64,000 bases of DNA. Source: DATKPA01 sp051955985 (GTDB taxonomy: Bacteria; Planctomycetota; Phycisphaerae; WQYP01). Location of the stretch: positions 54,749 to 118,748 of the forward strand of contig JBQCGD010000167.1 of assembly GCA_051955985.1 (NCBI GenBank), in the 5' to 3' direction. Shown here piece by piece: positions 37,601 to 44,898 of this stretch. The first letter of the stretch is position 1. Each line of letters opens with the position of its first letter. The position numbers were made by a program, and so were the translations under genes. The notes beneath the pieces were generated by a model. The model was not told where the DNA came from. It did not search any database and was given only the letters and a program-made list of their open reading frames with translations.

Positions 37601-38302
37601 ATTGCGCCGCTGCACCGAGCAATCCCGCTCCCCCAGCGCAATCACATTCCCCTTCCCATCCCCGAAAATCTGCACCTCAATGTGCCGCCCCACCGCCACA
37701 AACTTCTCCAGGTAAATCCCCGTCTCTTTGAAATTCGCCTTCGACAGCCGCTCCACCACCGCCAGCTGATCCGCCAGTTCCTCCGGCTTCCGACAAACCC
37801 GCATCCCGATCCCGCCCCCGCCCGCCGTCGCCTTCAACATCACCGGATACCCAATCTTCTCCGCCTCGCGCTGCGCATGCGGCAGATCCGACACGAGCCC
37901 CGACCCCGGCAACATCGGCACTCCGTTGTTCTTCGCCAGCTCCCGCGCCGTGTGCTTCAACCCAAACGCCCGCATCTGGTCCCCCGTCGGCCCAATAAAC
38001 ACAACGCCCGCATCCCGGCACGCATCCGCAAACGTGGGATTCTCCGACAAAAACCCATACCCCGGATGAATCGCCTCCGCCCCCGTCCTCTTCGCCGCCT
38101 CCAAAATCTTGTCGATGCGCAGATAACTCTCCGCCGCCGCCGCCGGCCCAATGTGCACCGCCTCATCCGCCTGCGCCACATGCGCCGAATGCGCATCCGG
38201 ATCCGAATACACCGCAACGGATTTAATCCCCATCTTCCTCAGCGTCCGAATCACCCGGCACGCAATCTCCCCACGATTCGCAATCAAAACCTTGCTGAAC
38301 AT
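34679..38302 (-). CDS. Biotin-dependent guanidine/urea carboxylase
   Basis: The 1207-residue protein has a biotin carboxylase region (1-450: KVLIANRGEIACRVIRTL, MLKATAGGGGIGMR, FLEVNTRLQVEHTVTE). A KipA/AHS2-type carboxyltransferase region (about 465-770) starts LEGGPQSTVQDYPGRIGYWD, a KipI/AHS1-type region (about 795-1010) follows, and a C-terminal biotinyl domain has VIIEAMKMEITVLAPSDG with the biotinylated Lys. It carboxylates urea or guanidine with ATP and bicarbonate. The DUF1989 genes upstream favour guanidine. The ATG at 38302 has GAGGG seven bases upstream; a TTG at 38305 is possible. Two AT-rich heptamer tracts are translated in frame, as IQNSEFRIQN (about 601) and IENRKLKIEN (about 777), in interdomain loops. 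It is the last gene of the operon. Confidence 0.9.
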   Translation of the reverse strand: MFSKVLIANRGEIACRVIRTLRKMGIKSVAVYSDPDAHSAHVAQADEAVHIGPAAAAESYLRIDKILEAAKRTGAEAIHPGYGFLSENPTFADACRDAGVVFIGPTGDQMRAFGLKHTARELAKNNGVPMLPGSGLVSDLPHAQREAEKIGYPVMLKATAGGGGIGMRVCRKPEELADQLAVVERLSKANFKETGIYLEKFVAVGRHIEVQIFGDGKGNVIALGERDCSVQRRNQKVIEETPAPNITAAVRKTLFDAATNLAKAVKYQSAGTVEFIYDTATQAAYFLEVNTRLQVEHTVTEEVTGYDLVEWMVKQAAGELPALETIRREPQGASIQVRLYAEDPNKNFQPSSGKLTSVTFSTNARNETWVEAGSEVSPYYDPLIAKIIVKGADRAEAIENLKKALGETQVYGIESNLSYLRQILDEPKFRSGDVSTGLLNAFVYKPSTIDVLEGGPQSTVQDYPGRIGYWDIGVPPSGPMDHLSFRLANRILGNSPEAAGFEFTLSGPTLKFNADAVVALVGAPMTATLDGQPVAYCAPVAVRAGQVLKIGQIKGAGFRTYLAIRGGIDVPKYLNSRATFTLGNFGGHAGRTLRTGDVVNLGIQNSEFRIQNEIAGALPKELAPELTHAWEVRVIYGPHGAPDFFTPEDVETIFSATWKIHYNSNRTGVRLVGPKPTWARRDGGEAGLHPSNIHDNAYAIGTVDYTGDMPVILGPDGPSLGGFVCPATIVQADLWKMGQFKPGDTLRFVAVSIEEANRLEKEQDAAIETLRVSAPAQIENRKLKIENASPVLHTLAETATRPQVVYRLDGDKYLLVEYGPLVLDLNLRFRIHALTEHLRAKRIEGIVDLTPGIRSLHIHYDSRVLPLKKLMDVLLAVEEELPAIEDLEVPTRIVHMPLSWDDVATRKAIEIYMKSVRPDAPWCPWNIEFIRRINGLDSVERVKEIVFNASYLTLGLGDVYLGAPVATPVDPRHRLVTTKYNPARTWTAENSVGIGGAYMCIYGMEGPGGYQFVGRTIHVWNTHKTTADFEKGTPWLLRFFDQIRFYPVSAEELLQMREDFPQGKLQLRIEEETFSLRKYNAFLRENAASISKFKTMQQEAFEAERERWRVSGQLTYQSETDNDNAPPPEASAVPEGCEAVSAGISGNIWKVPAVAGKRVKAGEVLVIIEAMKMEITVLAPSDGVVESVVCTEGKPVTAGQQLVVLRV
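35942..35973. repeat. AT-rich heptamer tandem repeat inside the carboxylase gene
   Basis: About four and a half copies of a seven-base unit (TTTCGAT or TTTCAAT variants on the plus strand) lie in frame in the carboxylase gene. They encode an IENRKLKIEN-like charged insert between the two carboxyltransferase regions. The AT content contrasts sharply with the surrounding GC-rich coding sequence. Confidence 0.85.
36467..36500. repeat. AT-rich heptamer tandem repeat inside the carboxylase gene
   Basis: Almost five copies of a seven-base unit (CTGAATT or CTGAACT on the plus strand) lie in frame near codon 601. They encode IQNSEFRIQN, a hydrophilic loop absent from what I know of the family. It is like the tract at 35942 in unit length and AT content but differs in sequence. 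Confidence 0.85.
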
Positions 38303-38333
38303 CAAATACCCTCAAAAACAGAGAAGCTCCCCC

Positions 38334-38376
38334 ATTCTCAATTACCAATTACAAATTACCAATTACCAATTACTCA
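38334..38376. repeat. AT-rich heptamer tandem repeat between two operon genes
   Basis: About six copies of a seven-base unit (CAATTAC on the plus strand, with one CAAATTAC-like variant) fill the gap between the carboxylase start and the DUF1989 gene and run over the latter's TAA stop codon (38370-38372). It is of the same type as the two tracts inside the carboxylase gene. Confidence 0.85.
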
Positions 38377-39014
38377 GTGATGATCACCCGCACCGGCGTC
38401 GGATTAAACCCATTACACGGATTATTCATCTGCGGACAATTCGAAATCACCACCAGCGTATCCATCATCGCCAGTAGATCCAGGTACTTCCCCGGCGCCG
38501 AAATCCCATCCACAATCCCCAGATTCCCATCCGCCTCCACCGGCACATTCATGAACCAGTTAATATTCGACGTCATATCCCGCTTCCCCAGGTTGTGCTG
38601 CCCCAGTTCATAAATAAAATTCTCCACGCACGCATGCTGATGCTTCGTAAAAAACCCATACCGCAGCGTATTCGACTCACAAGAACACGCCCCCCCTATC
38701 GTGTCATGCCGCCCCAGCGTATCCGCCGTCACTTTCATCATCGCATTCCCCTCCGTCGACATCAGCACGCTCCCCGTCGTCAAATAAATATTCTTCTGCG
38801 CCACCACCGTGTCCTGCACCGAATACCGCTCCGCCGGATCATGCGCGTTGTAAAGCAGACAATCCCCCGACTGATTCCCCCCCACATCAATAATCCGAAT
38901 CGTCTGCCCGTTCTTCACCACCCGCGACCACGGCGCCCGCGCCGGGATCGTAAAATCATAAACCACCTTCCCCGCCACCTTCTCCGCCGCCGCCAACTCA
39001 GAAACCAAACTCAT
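38370..39014 (-). CDS. DUF1989 protein, UAAP2 / carboxyguanidine deiminase subunit-like
   Basis: The product of 214 residues starts MSLVSELAAAEKV at an ATG (39014) with GGAG nine bases upstream. The frame continues to 39077, but the extra residues are the translation of a short tandem repeat and should be dropped. The protein has GGNQSGDCLLYNAHDPAERY, GRHDTIGGACSCES, FMNVPVEADGNLGI and VISNCPQMNNPCNGFNP, the conserved Cys/His/Asp-rich core of DUF1989 urea-amidolyase-associated proteins. Pairs of such proteins have been shown to form carboxyguanidine deiminase (CgdAB), which turns carboxyguanidine into allophanate and ammonia. The second member lies just upstream. The assignment of subunit A or B is not certain. 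Confidence 0.85.
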   Translation of the reverse strand: MSLVSELAAAEKVAGKVVYDFTIPARAPWSRVVKNGQTIRIIDVGGNQSGDCLLYNAHDPAERYSVQDTVVAQKNIYLTTGSVLMSTEGNAMMKVTADTLGRHDTIGGACSCESNTLRYGFFTKHQHACVENFIYELGQHNLGKRDMTSNINWFMNVPVEADGNLGIVDGISAPGKYLDLLAMMDTLVVISNCPQMNNPCNGFNPTPVRVIITE

Positions 39015-39027
39015 GAATCCACTCCAA

Positions 39028-39062
39028 ATCTTTTTTCGTGTCTTTCGTGTCTTTCGTGGCCA
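39028..39062. repeat. TTTCGTGTC-type short tandem repeat
   Basis: Three to four copies of a nine-base unit TTTCGTGTC, ending in CGTGGCCA, lie just upstream of the DUF1989 start at 39014. Read on the minus strand this would give a false N-terminus rich in KTRKTRK. It is similar in style to the tracts at 53748 and 53793. Confidence 0.8.
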
Positions 39063-39073
39063 TTCATCCATCA

Positions 39074-39898
39074 TCAAACGTTGTAATAATCCTCAGTATT
39101 CAAAAACGCCCGCGTCGCCTCCGGCGTCCGATTCCGTATCTCATCATTCCCCCCCGTCACCGCCCCACGCCACGCCGTAATCCGCACCGGCGTCGCCGTA
39201 TAACTCTGCCGCGGATCCAGCACATGCGGACAATTCGCCGCCACCAGGATTACATTCATCTCCGCCCGCAACTCGACAAAATCCCCCGCTTTGCTCGACT
39301 CCTTGATAAACGTCAGCCCTCCGCTCGCCTCCACCCGCACCGACTTGAACAGATTGATCGCCGGCGCAATATCCTTCTTCCCCAACCCATGCTTCAACAA
39401 TGCCAGGAGCATCCGGTCCCGCGCATTCGGGAACGGCGAATAATTATCCCCCACCCCATACTTCGCAGCATTCTGCTTCGCATTCGAAGGCCCGCACAGC
39501 GTGTCATGCTTCCCACAAGTATCCTGCGTGATCGACATCATCACCCGCCCCATGTCCGACAGCAGCAACTTCCCCTTCCCGAGATACGCATTCCACTGCA
39601 CCTTGCAAGTGTCCGCGACGTTCAACCGCTCCGTCGGATAGTCCGCGTTCAAAACAAGAATCGACAAACACCCATCCCCCTCCACATTCGTCAGCCGCAC
39701 GCGTGACCCGCGCTTCAACACCCGCGACGCATACTCTCCCGCCGCCAGCGTCTCCTCCCACACCACATCCGCGCTCTTCACCCCCTCCGGCAGATTCTTC
39801 GCCCCGCTCGCCGGAATCGTCGGCATGTTCGGAACCACCGTGTTCGCCATCGCCAGCGCATGCTCACGGGCTTTTTCAGGTGTTGAGAGGTCAGGCAT
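39074..39898 (-). CDS. DUF1989 protein, UAAP1 / carboxyguanidine deiminase subunit-like
   Basis: The 274-residue product starts MPDLSTPEKAREHALAMANT at 39898, with GGAG nine bases upstream; the frame is open to 39937. The conserved core is present: NVEGDGCLSILVLNADYPTE, LSDMGRVMMSITQDTCGKHD, GPSNAKQNAAKYG, FKSVRVEASGGLTF and LVAANCPHVLDP. It is paralogous to the DUF1989 protein encoded next (38370-39014), from which it is separated by a tandem repeat. Together they would form the deiminase acting between the carboxylase and allophanate hydrolase. It follows the small allophanate hydrolase domain gene by 90 bp. Confidence 0.87.
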   Translation of the reverse strand: MPDLSTPEKAREHALAMANTVVPNMPTIPASGAKNLPEGVKSADVVWEETLAAGEYASRVLKRGSRVRLTNVEGDGCLSILVLNADYPTERLNVADTCKVQWNAYLGKGKLLLSDMGRVMMSITQDTCGKHDTLCGPSNAKQNAAKYGVGDNYSPFPNARDRMLLALLKHGLGKKDIAPAINLFKSVRVEASGGLTFIKESSKAGDFVELRAEMNVILVAANCPHVLDPRQSYTATPVRITAWRGAVTGGNDEIRNRTPEATRAFLNTEDYYNV

Positions 39899-39988
39899 AA
39901 GGCTGCTCCAAATCATTCGCATGTGGTCACACATCAACCACAGTTCAACAGACTACAACCATGCAAAGAATAAAAGACGCCGCGTATT

Positions 39989-40378
39989 CTACGGCGAAAG
40001 GCTCTTCAAGTAATTTCGCCAACCACCCGTTTCCGTAATATCCTTCGCCCCCGCCAGCGCGTACGGTTCCACGATAAACCCCTTCACCTTCTCCCCGTCT
40101 TCCAGTTCCAGAGTCCCAATCCCCATCGGCGGCGGAATCGTCTCGACAAAACTCGCAAATTCCGCCGGCGCCAAATCCCAAACTTCCACTTCAATCCCCA
40201 TCCCCGTGTTCTCCGGCACCCGCACCAGCCCCGGCTTCGGCGGCGTCGTGTTCGCCAGCGCATAAAACTTGTACGTCGCCGCAGTCTTCGTCGTCCGCAC
40301 CAACGTGGCGCTCCGCTCCGTCAATTGCGTGTTCAAAGGCTGCCCGCTCAAATGGGCTCCAACCACGGCCAGTTTCAT
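39989..40378 (-). CDS. Allophanate hydrolase C-terminal domain as a separate protein
   Basis: This 129-residue protein starts LAVVGAHLSGQPLNTQLTE and ends GGWRNYL, the features of the C-terminal domain that is normally fused to allophanate hydrolase (gamma-glutamylcyclotransferase-like fold). In fused enzymes this domain helps decarboxylate the N-carboxycarbamate made by the amidase domain. Here it begins in a four-base ATGA overlap with the amidase gene, a sign of translational coupling and not of a frameshift. Amidase (456) plus this protein (129) equals the usual fused length of about 600. A random split by mutation seems less likely given the tidy start. Confidence 0.85.
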   Translation of the reverse strand: MKLAVVGAHLSGQPLNTQLTERSATLVRTTKTAATYKFYALANTTPPKPGLVRVPENTGMGIEVEVWDLAPAEFASFVETIPPPMGIGTLELEDGEKVKGFIVEPYALAGAKDITETGGWRNYLKSLSP

Positions 40379-41745
40379 CGCTTCGACCCTTCCGCAAGTG
40401 CATGAAACCCCGCCCCGATCTTCAACAACCGCTCCTCCTGGAACGCCGGCGCAATAAACGTCACCCCCATCGGCAGCCCGCTCGACAAAAACCCGTTCGG
40501 CACCGCCACCGCCGACAGATCCAGCAAGTTCACAAAGTTTGTATAGAACCCCAGATTCTTATTCAATTGCAGCGGATCCGCCTCCACTTCGGCAATCTTA
40601 TAAATCGTCCCCGTCGTCGGCAGCAGCATCACATCCATCTTCCGCCACTGTACCTCCGCCTCCCGCCGCAACCCCGCCAGTTGCACTTGCGCCTGGAACA
40701 CATCCCCCGCCGTGTACTTCGTCGCCCCGCCCAGAATCGCCCGCATCTCCGGCCGCAACGCTTCCGGATTCTCCCTGAACAACCGCCCCGCCGCCTGCAG
40801 CCGCTCCACCACCCACGGCCCCTCATAAAGCAGCGCCGCCGTCTTCGCGAACGGGCTGTAATCCACTTCGACAATCTCCGCCCCCATCCCCTTTGCACGA
40901 GCGACCCCCTTCTGAAAAAGCGCCCGAGCCTCGCCATTCCCAAAAAACTCCAGTTGCGACGCCGCAGGCACCCCACACCTCAACCAATCCGCCCTCTTTC
41001 CGTTCATCTTCAGAGCCGCCCGCGAAAGCGGATCGCTCCCATCCTCCCCCGCCGCCACGTTCAGCACCATCTCCGCATCCCCACAGCTCCGCGCAAAAAT
41101 CGAAACACAATCCAGGGTCTGACACGCCGGCACCACCCCACTCGTACTTAGCAACCCGCGCGTAGGCTTCAACCCCACAATGTTATTGAACGACGCCGGC
41201 ACCCGCCCCGACCCCGCCGTGTCCGTCCCCAGCGAAAACGTCACCAATCCCCCGGCCACCGCCACCGCCGATCCCGCACTCGATCCACCGGAAATATACT
41301 CCGGATCAATCGCATTCTGACACACCCCATAGGGCGAACGCGTCCCCACCAGCCCCGTCGCAAACTGGTCCAAATTCGTCTTCCCCACCACGATCGCCCC
41401 CGCATCACAAAGCCGCTCCACCACGGTCGCCGACTTCTCCGGCACATACGCAAACGCCGGACACGCCGCCGTCGTCGGAATCCCCGCCACATCAATATTG
41501 TCTTTCACCGCAAACGGCACCCCATACAGCGGCTGCCGCTTTCCCGCCTTCCGATCCGCCTCCACCCGCGCCACCTGCCGCTCAATCTGCCCCGCATCGC
41601 ACACCATAATCCACACGCCTGTGCGCTCATACGCCCTGATGCGCCCGATCACCTCCGCCAGCACCTCGCGCACGCTGCGCTCCTCGGCGGCATAGCTCTT
41701 TTTCAGCGATTCAATACTCAGAAAATCCCTCGTTTCCGCCAACAT
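40375..41745 (-). CDS. atzF: Allophanate hydrolase, amidase domain
   Basis: The 456-residue amidase-signature protein has all three catalytic residues: Lys in YGVPFAVKDNID, Ser in YISGGSSAGSAVAV and the nucleophile Ser in LGTDTAGSGRVPA. TAACPAFAYVPEKSATVVER and NNIVGLKPTRGLLSTSGVVP are typical of AtzF/DUR1-type allophanate hydrolases, which yield ammonia and CO2 from allophanate. The C-terminal helper domain is encoded by the next gene, overlapping by four bases. The ATG at 41745 has GAGGTGATG in front and lies one base after the ATPase gene stop. It completes the pathway begun by the carboxylase and the DUF1989 pair. Confidence 0.9.
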   Translation of the reverse strand: MLAETRDFLSIESLKKSYAAEERSVREVLAEVIGRIRAYERTGVWIMVCDAGQIERQVARVEADRKAGKRQPLYGVPFAVKDNIDVAGIPTTAACPAFAYVPEKSATVVERLCDAGAIVVGKTNLDQFATGLVGTRSPYGVCQNAIDPEYISGGSSAGSAVAVAGGLVTFSLGTDTAGSGRVPASFNNIVGLKPTRGLLSTSGVVPACQTLDCVSIFARSCGDAEMVLNVAAGEDGSDPLSRAALKMNGKRADWLRCGVPAASQLEFFGNGEARALFQKGVARAKGMGAEIVEVDYSPFAKTAALLYEGPWVVERLQAAGRLFRENPEALRPEMRAILGGATKYTAGDVFQAQVQLAGLRREAEVQWRKMDVMLLPTTGTIYKIAEVEADPLQLNKNLGFYTNFVNLLDLSAVAVPNGFLSSGLPMGVTFIAPAFQEERLLKIGAGFHALAEGSKR

Positions 41746-41746
41746 C

Positions 41747-42646
41747 TTACATCACCTCGTCCGCCAGCGCATCCACCCGCGCAATCGGAAACCGGTCTTC
41801 CTCTTCCTTCTGGTCCGGCTTGTGAATCAAATCCTCCAGCCGCTTCTTCACCGCCAGGAACCGCGGCTCCAGAAACTGCTCCGGACACCGCGGATGCTCG
41901 ATCGGCACATCAATGATCTCCATCACCCGCCCCGGATGCGCATCGAGCACAATAATACGATCCGCCAGGTAAATCGCCTCGTCCAGATCATGCGTGATGA
42001 ACAACACCGTGATATCCACGTTCTGCCAGATCTGCAGCAGATACGATTGCATCGTGCACCGCGTCTGCGCATCCAGCGCACCGAACGGCTCATCCATCAG
42101 CAGAATCCGCGGCTTGTTCGCCAGCGCCCGCGCAATCGCCACGCGCTGCTTCATCCCGCCTGAAAGCTGCGACGGATAATGGTTATAAAACTTCGTCAAC
42201 CCCACCATCTTGATCCACCGCATCGCCTCCTGCTCCGCTTCCGCATGCGACATCCCCCCGCGACGCAGCCCGAACATCACGTTGTGCTTCACTGTCAGCC
42301 ACGGAAACAGCGTGTACGTCTGGAACACCATCCCGCGCTCCGGCCCCGGCCCATGCACCGGCGTCCCATCCAGCAGAATCTGCCCCGTGCTCGGCGTCTC
42401 CAAACCCGCCAGCATCCGGATCAACGTCGATTTCCCGCACCCCGACCGCCCGATCACGCACGTAAACTCCCGCCGCCGAATCGAAAAATTCACATCCCGC
42501 AGCGCCTGCACCGGCCCGCGCCGCGAATCAAACGTCTTCCCCAACTGCTCCACGCGCAACACCACGTCGCGCTTCGCAATCCGCTCAAACCGCTCCGCAA
42601 TCGCCCGCGGCTTCTCACGATAATCCGGCAGTTCCAGCTCTGTCAT
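41747..42646 (-). CDS. ABC transporter ATP-binding protein (nitrate/sulfonate/taurine type)
   Basis: The 299-residue protein carries the Walker A motif GRSGCGKST, the Q-loop TYTLFPW, the signature LSGGMKQRVAIARAL, Walker B ILLMDEPFGALD and the switch FITHDLDEA. It belongs to the SsuB/TauB/NrtD group that drives uptake of small nitrogen or sulfur compounds. It starts GGAG plus seven bases after the permease stop codon region, and the amidase gene follows by one base. With the substrate-binding protein and the permease it should import guanidine, urea or a related compound. The N-terminus has about 30 extra residues before the ABC domain. Confidence 0.93.
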   Translation of the reverse strand: MTELELPDYREKPRAIAERFERIAKRDVVLRVEQLGKTFDSRRGPVQALRDVNFSIRRREFTCVIGRSGCGKSTLIRMLAGLETPSTGQILLDGTPVHGPGPERGMVFQTYTLFPWLTVKHNVMFGLRRGGMSHAEAEQEAMRWIKMVGLTKFYNHYPSQLSGGMKQRVAIARALANKPRILLMDEPFGALDAQTRCTMQSYLLQIWQNVDITVLFITHDLDEAIYLADRIIVLDAHPGRVMEIIDVPIEHPRCPEQFLEPRFLAVKKRLEDLIHKPDQKEEEDRFPIARVDALADEVM

Positions 42647-42650
42647 CGCA

Positions 42651-43787
42651 TCACTCCGCTACGGCAATCAAAGGAGAAATCGGCGTCGATGCCTCCGTCA
42701 CCACTGGCGCCAGAATCGTCAGCGGCTTGCCCGGGCCCGACGTCGGCTCCGGCGTGTCATCATCCGAAGAAACCCGCCCCACTTCCCCGGGCGTCTTGAA
42801 CAGGTAGCCGAAGAACCGCGCCACCACGTTGCTCCCCTGGTTCTGCCACGGGAAGAGCACCCCGCCGATCAGCCCGAGAAACTGGTCCGTCGCGAACCCG
42901 ATGATCCCGATCATGATCACCGCCGCATACACGTTCTCAAAGTGGAAATGCCGCCCGTTGTTGTAGATGAACCGCGTGATCCCCGACATCGATCCGATCA
43001 ACTCGCCAATAATCAAGTACGTCCACGCCCACCCCAGCAAAATCCGCATGTCGTTGTACAGGTTCGGCAGAATTCCCGGAATGATCACCTTCGTCACCAG
43101 GGAAACCTTCTTCGCCCCCAGCGTCTGCGCCGCCTCCAGCAGCGATCCGTCCAGAAGCCGCGTCGTGTTCGAAATCACCAGCACCATCTGGAAAAACGTC
43201 CCGATGAAAATGATCGCAATCTTCGGCGCCTGCTCGATCCCCAGGATCGCCACGCACAATGCCCCGAACGCCGGCGCCGGCATGTACCGGATGAAATCCA
43301 CAAATGGCTCGATCAACAGCGAAAACAGACGGAACGTCCCGCAGATCACCCCCAGCGGCACCCCGATCACCGCCGAAAGCAGAAAACCCCAGAAGATCAC
43401 CTTGATCGAGCTGAAAATCTCCTGGTGCAGCCACGGATCGCCCCGGTTATACGGCGCCGTGTCGAACGCCTTCACAAACGCCCGCGCCACCAGGTCCGGC
43501 GCCGGCAGGAAAATCGGGTTTGCCGGAACACCCGTCGCCACCACCTTGTGATCCGAAGTCAAATCCGCATTCGCAGCCTTGAAGTCCGATTTATCCACCA
43601 AATCCCCCGCCTGGTAATACGAATCCCCCACCGTCACCACGCGCATCTGCGGATGCCAGATCCACGGCACGTAACTCACCACCGCCCACACCGCCAGCGG
43701 TATCAGGAACGCGCACACCTTCAGCACGAAACTCCGCCCCGCGGGAAAATCTTTTCTGATGGCCAGCCAGGAGACGCGAGAAGACAC
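42651..43787 (-). CDS. ABC transporter permease (SsuC/TauC-like)
   Basis: This integral membrane protein has the binding-protein-dependent permease domain: IKVIFWGFLLSAVIGVPLG, FVDFIRYMPAPAFGAL, the EAA-like loop LLEAAQTLGAKKVSLVTKVI and about six helices. I chose the GTG at 43787 because AAGGA stands seven bases upstream (378 residues); a GTG at 43823 in the same frame is possible. Between the first helix and the transport domain lies an unusual segment of about 70 residues (from HPQMRVVTVGDSYY to ANPIFLPAPD), which should be periplasmic. It is separated from the substrate-binding protein gene by a strong GC hairpin. Confidence 0.87.
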   Translation of the reverse strand: MSSRVSWLAIRKDFPAGRSFVLKVCAFLIPLAVWAVVSYVPWIWHPQMRVVTVGDSYYQAGDLVDKSDFKAANADLTSDHKVVATGVPANPIFLPAPDLVARAFVKAFDTAPYNRGDPWLHQEIFSSIKVIFWGFLLSAVIGVPLGVICGTFRLFSLLIEPFVDFIRYMPAPAFGALCVAILGIEQAPKIAIIFIGTFFQMVLVISNTTRLLDGSLLEAAQTLGAKKVSLVTKVIIPGILPNLYNDMRILLGWAWTYLIIGELIGSMSGITRFIYNNGRHFHFENVYAAVIMIGIIGFATDQFLGLIGGVLFPWQNQGSNVVARFFGYLFKTPGEVGRVSSDDDTPEPTSGPGKPLTILAPVVTEASTPISPLIAVAE

Positions 43788-43832
43788 AGCGTAATCCTTT
43801 ACAAACGGAGTCGGAGGAGGCACTGCAAACTG

Positions 43833-43866
43833 GCGGCGGCGGGCTCTTGCGATCGCCCGCCGCCGC
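43833..43866 (-). promoter_or_regulatory. GC-rich hairpin between binding-protein and permease genes
   Basis: GCGGCGGCGGGC (43833-43844) pairs perfectly with GCCCGCCGCCGC (43855-43866) over a ten-base loop. It lies in the 76-112 bp between the substrate-binding protein stop (43900) and the permease start, with no T-tract. Hairpins in this place often protect the upstream mRNA or slow the polymerase, giving more binding protein than permease. Confidence 0.6.
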
Positions 43867-43899
43867 GGGTACTCCCTGCACGCCGCAGCGTGCCAATCC

Positions 43900-44898
43900 T
43901 TACTTTTTCAGTTCCTTCACAAAACTCGAATCAATGTACGCATCGTTGAACTGCAGCTTGTTGCTCTTGTACACGCCATGATCCAGGTTGAACTTGTCCA
44001 CCACCTTCGAGCTGCCGTAAATCGAATCCAACCCCTCCCCCGGCGTGAACGCCTTCACATCCATGTCCAGATCATGCAGCTTCGTGCCCGACAAAAACGC
44101 CTTGTACTGCTCCGGCGTCAGCCCGTCCCGCGCCGCCATGATCTTCACCGCATCTTCCTGCGTCGCCGGATCGTTGATGTACGCCACGCATTTGAACCAC
44201 ACCTTCACCACCTTCGCCCACTCCTCCTTGTGCGCCGCAAGATTGTCTCGGCTCACATACAGCCCGTCGTAAATCAGCCCCGGCACGTCCTTCGACGAGA
44301 AAATCGTCTTCGACCCCGGCACCTGCCGCAGCGCGTTCCCCGAGTTCGGCTGCCACGCCGCAATCGCATCCACCCCCTTGCTCTGCAAAGCCTGCGGCGT
44401 CTCCGTCGTCGCCATCCCCTTCAACGTCACATCCTGATCCGTCATCCCGCTCTTCTCCAGCGCCTTGAGCAGAAGCAGGTGATCCACCAGCCCCAGCTCC
44501 ACGCCCACTTTCTTCCCCTTCAGATCCGCCACCGACTTGATCCCCGGCCGCGCCACGATCATGTCGTTTCCGTTCGAATAGTCATTAATCACGATGCACG
44601 TCGAAGGCTTCCCCGATTCGCCGATCCCCAGCGCATCCCCGTTCGTCACGCAGATCGCATCTACCTTCCCCGCCGAAAACGCATCCAGGCTCGGTGCGTA
44701 GTCAAACCACTTGAACTCCACATCCACCCCCTCCTGCTTGAACCACCCCTTCTGCACCGCCACTTCCCACGCCACCCAGCCGGGCCAGTCGCTGTAACCG
44801 ATCTTCAGCGGCTCCGCCGCGCGCGTCATGCCGGTGAAAAGACCCACAACGGCGGCGCCGAGAACAACAGCCATTCGAGCAGTGCGGGAAGCAAACAT
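43900..44898 (-). CDS. ABC transporter substrate-binding protein (SsuA/NMT1-like)
   Basis: The 332-residue protein has a signal peptide (MFASRTARMAVVLGAAVVGL, cleavage near TRAAE). The periplasmic domain starts LKIGYSDWPGWVAWEVAVQK and continues with GVDVEFKWFDYAPSLDAFSA, DLKGKKVGVELGLVDHLLLL and AIAAWQPNSG. This is the NMT1/SsuA fold used for taurine, sulfonates, nitrate analogues and guanidine-type ligands. GGAGG lies six bases before the ATG. It is the first gene of the nitrogen operon, downstream of a sigma-54-like element. The ligand is inferred from the enzymes in the operon. Confidence 0.92.
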   Translation of the reverse strand: MFASRTARMAVVLGAAVVGLFTGMTRAAEPLKIGYSDWPGWVAWEVAVQKGWFKQEGVDVEFKWFDYAPSLDAFSAGKVDAICVTNGDALGIGESGKPSTCIVINDYSNGNDMIVARPGIKSVADLKGKKVGVELGLVDHLLLLKALEKSGMTDQDVTLKGMATTETPQALQSKGVDAIAAWQPNSGNALRQVPGSKTIFSSKDVPGLIYDGLYVSRDNLAAHKEEWAKVVKVWFKCVAYINDPATQEDAVKIMAARDGLTPEQYKAFLSGTKLHDLDMDVKAFTPGEGLDSIYGSSKVVDKFNLDHGVYKSNKLQFNDAYIDSSFVKELKK

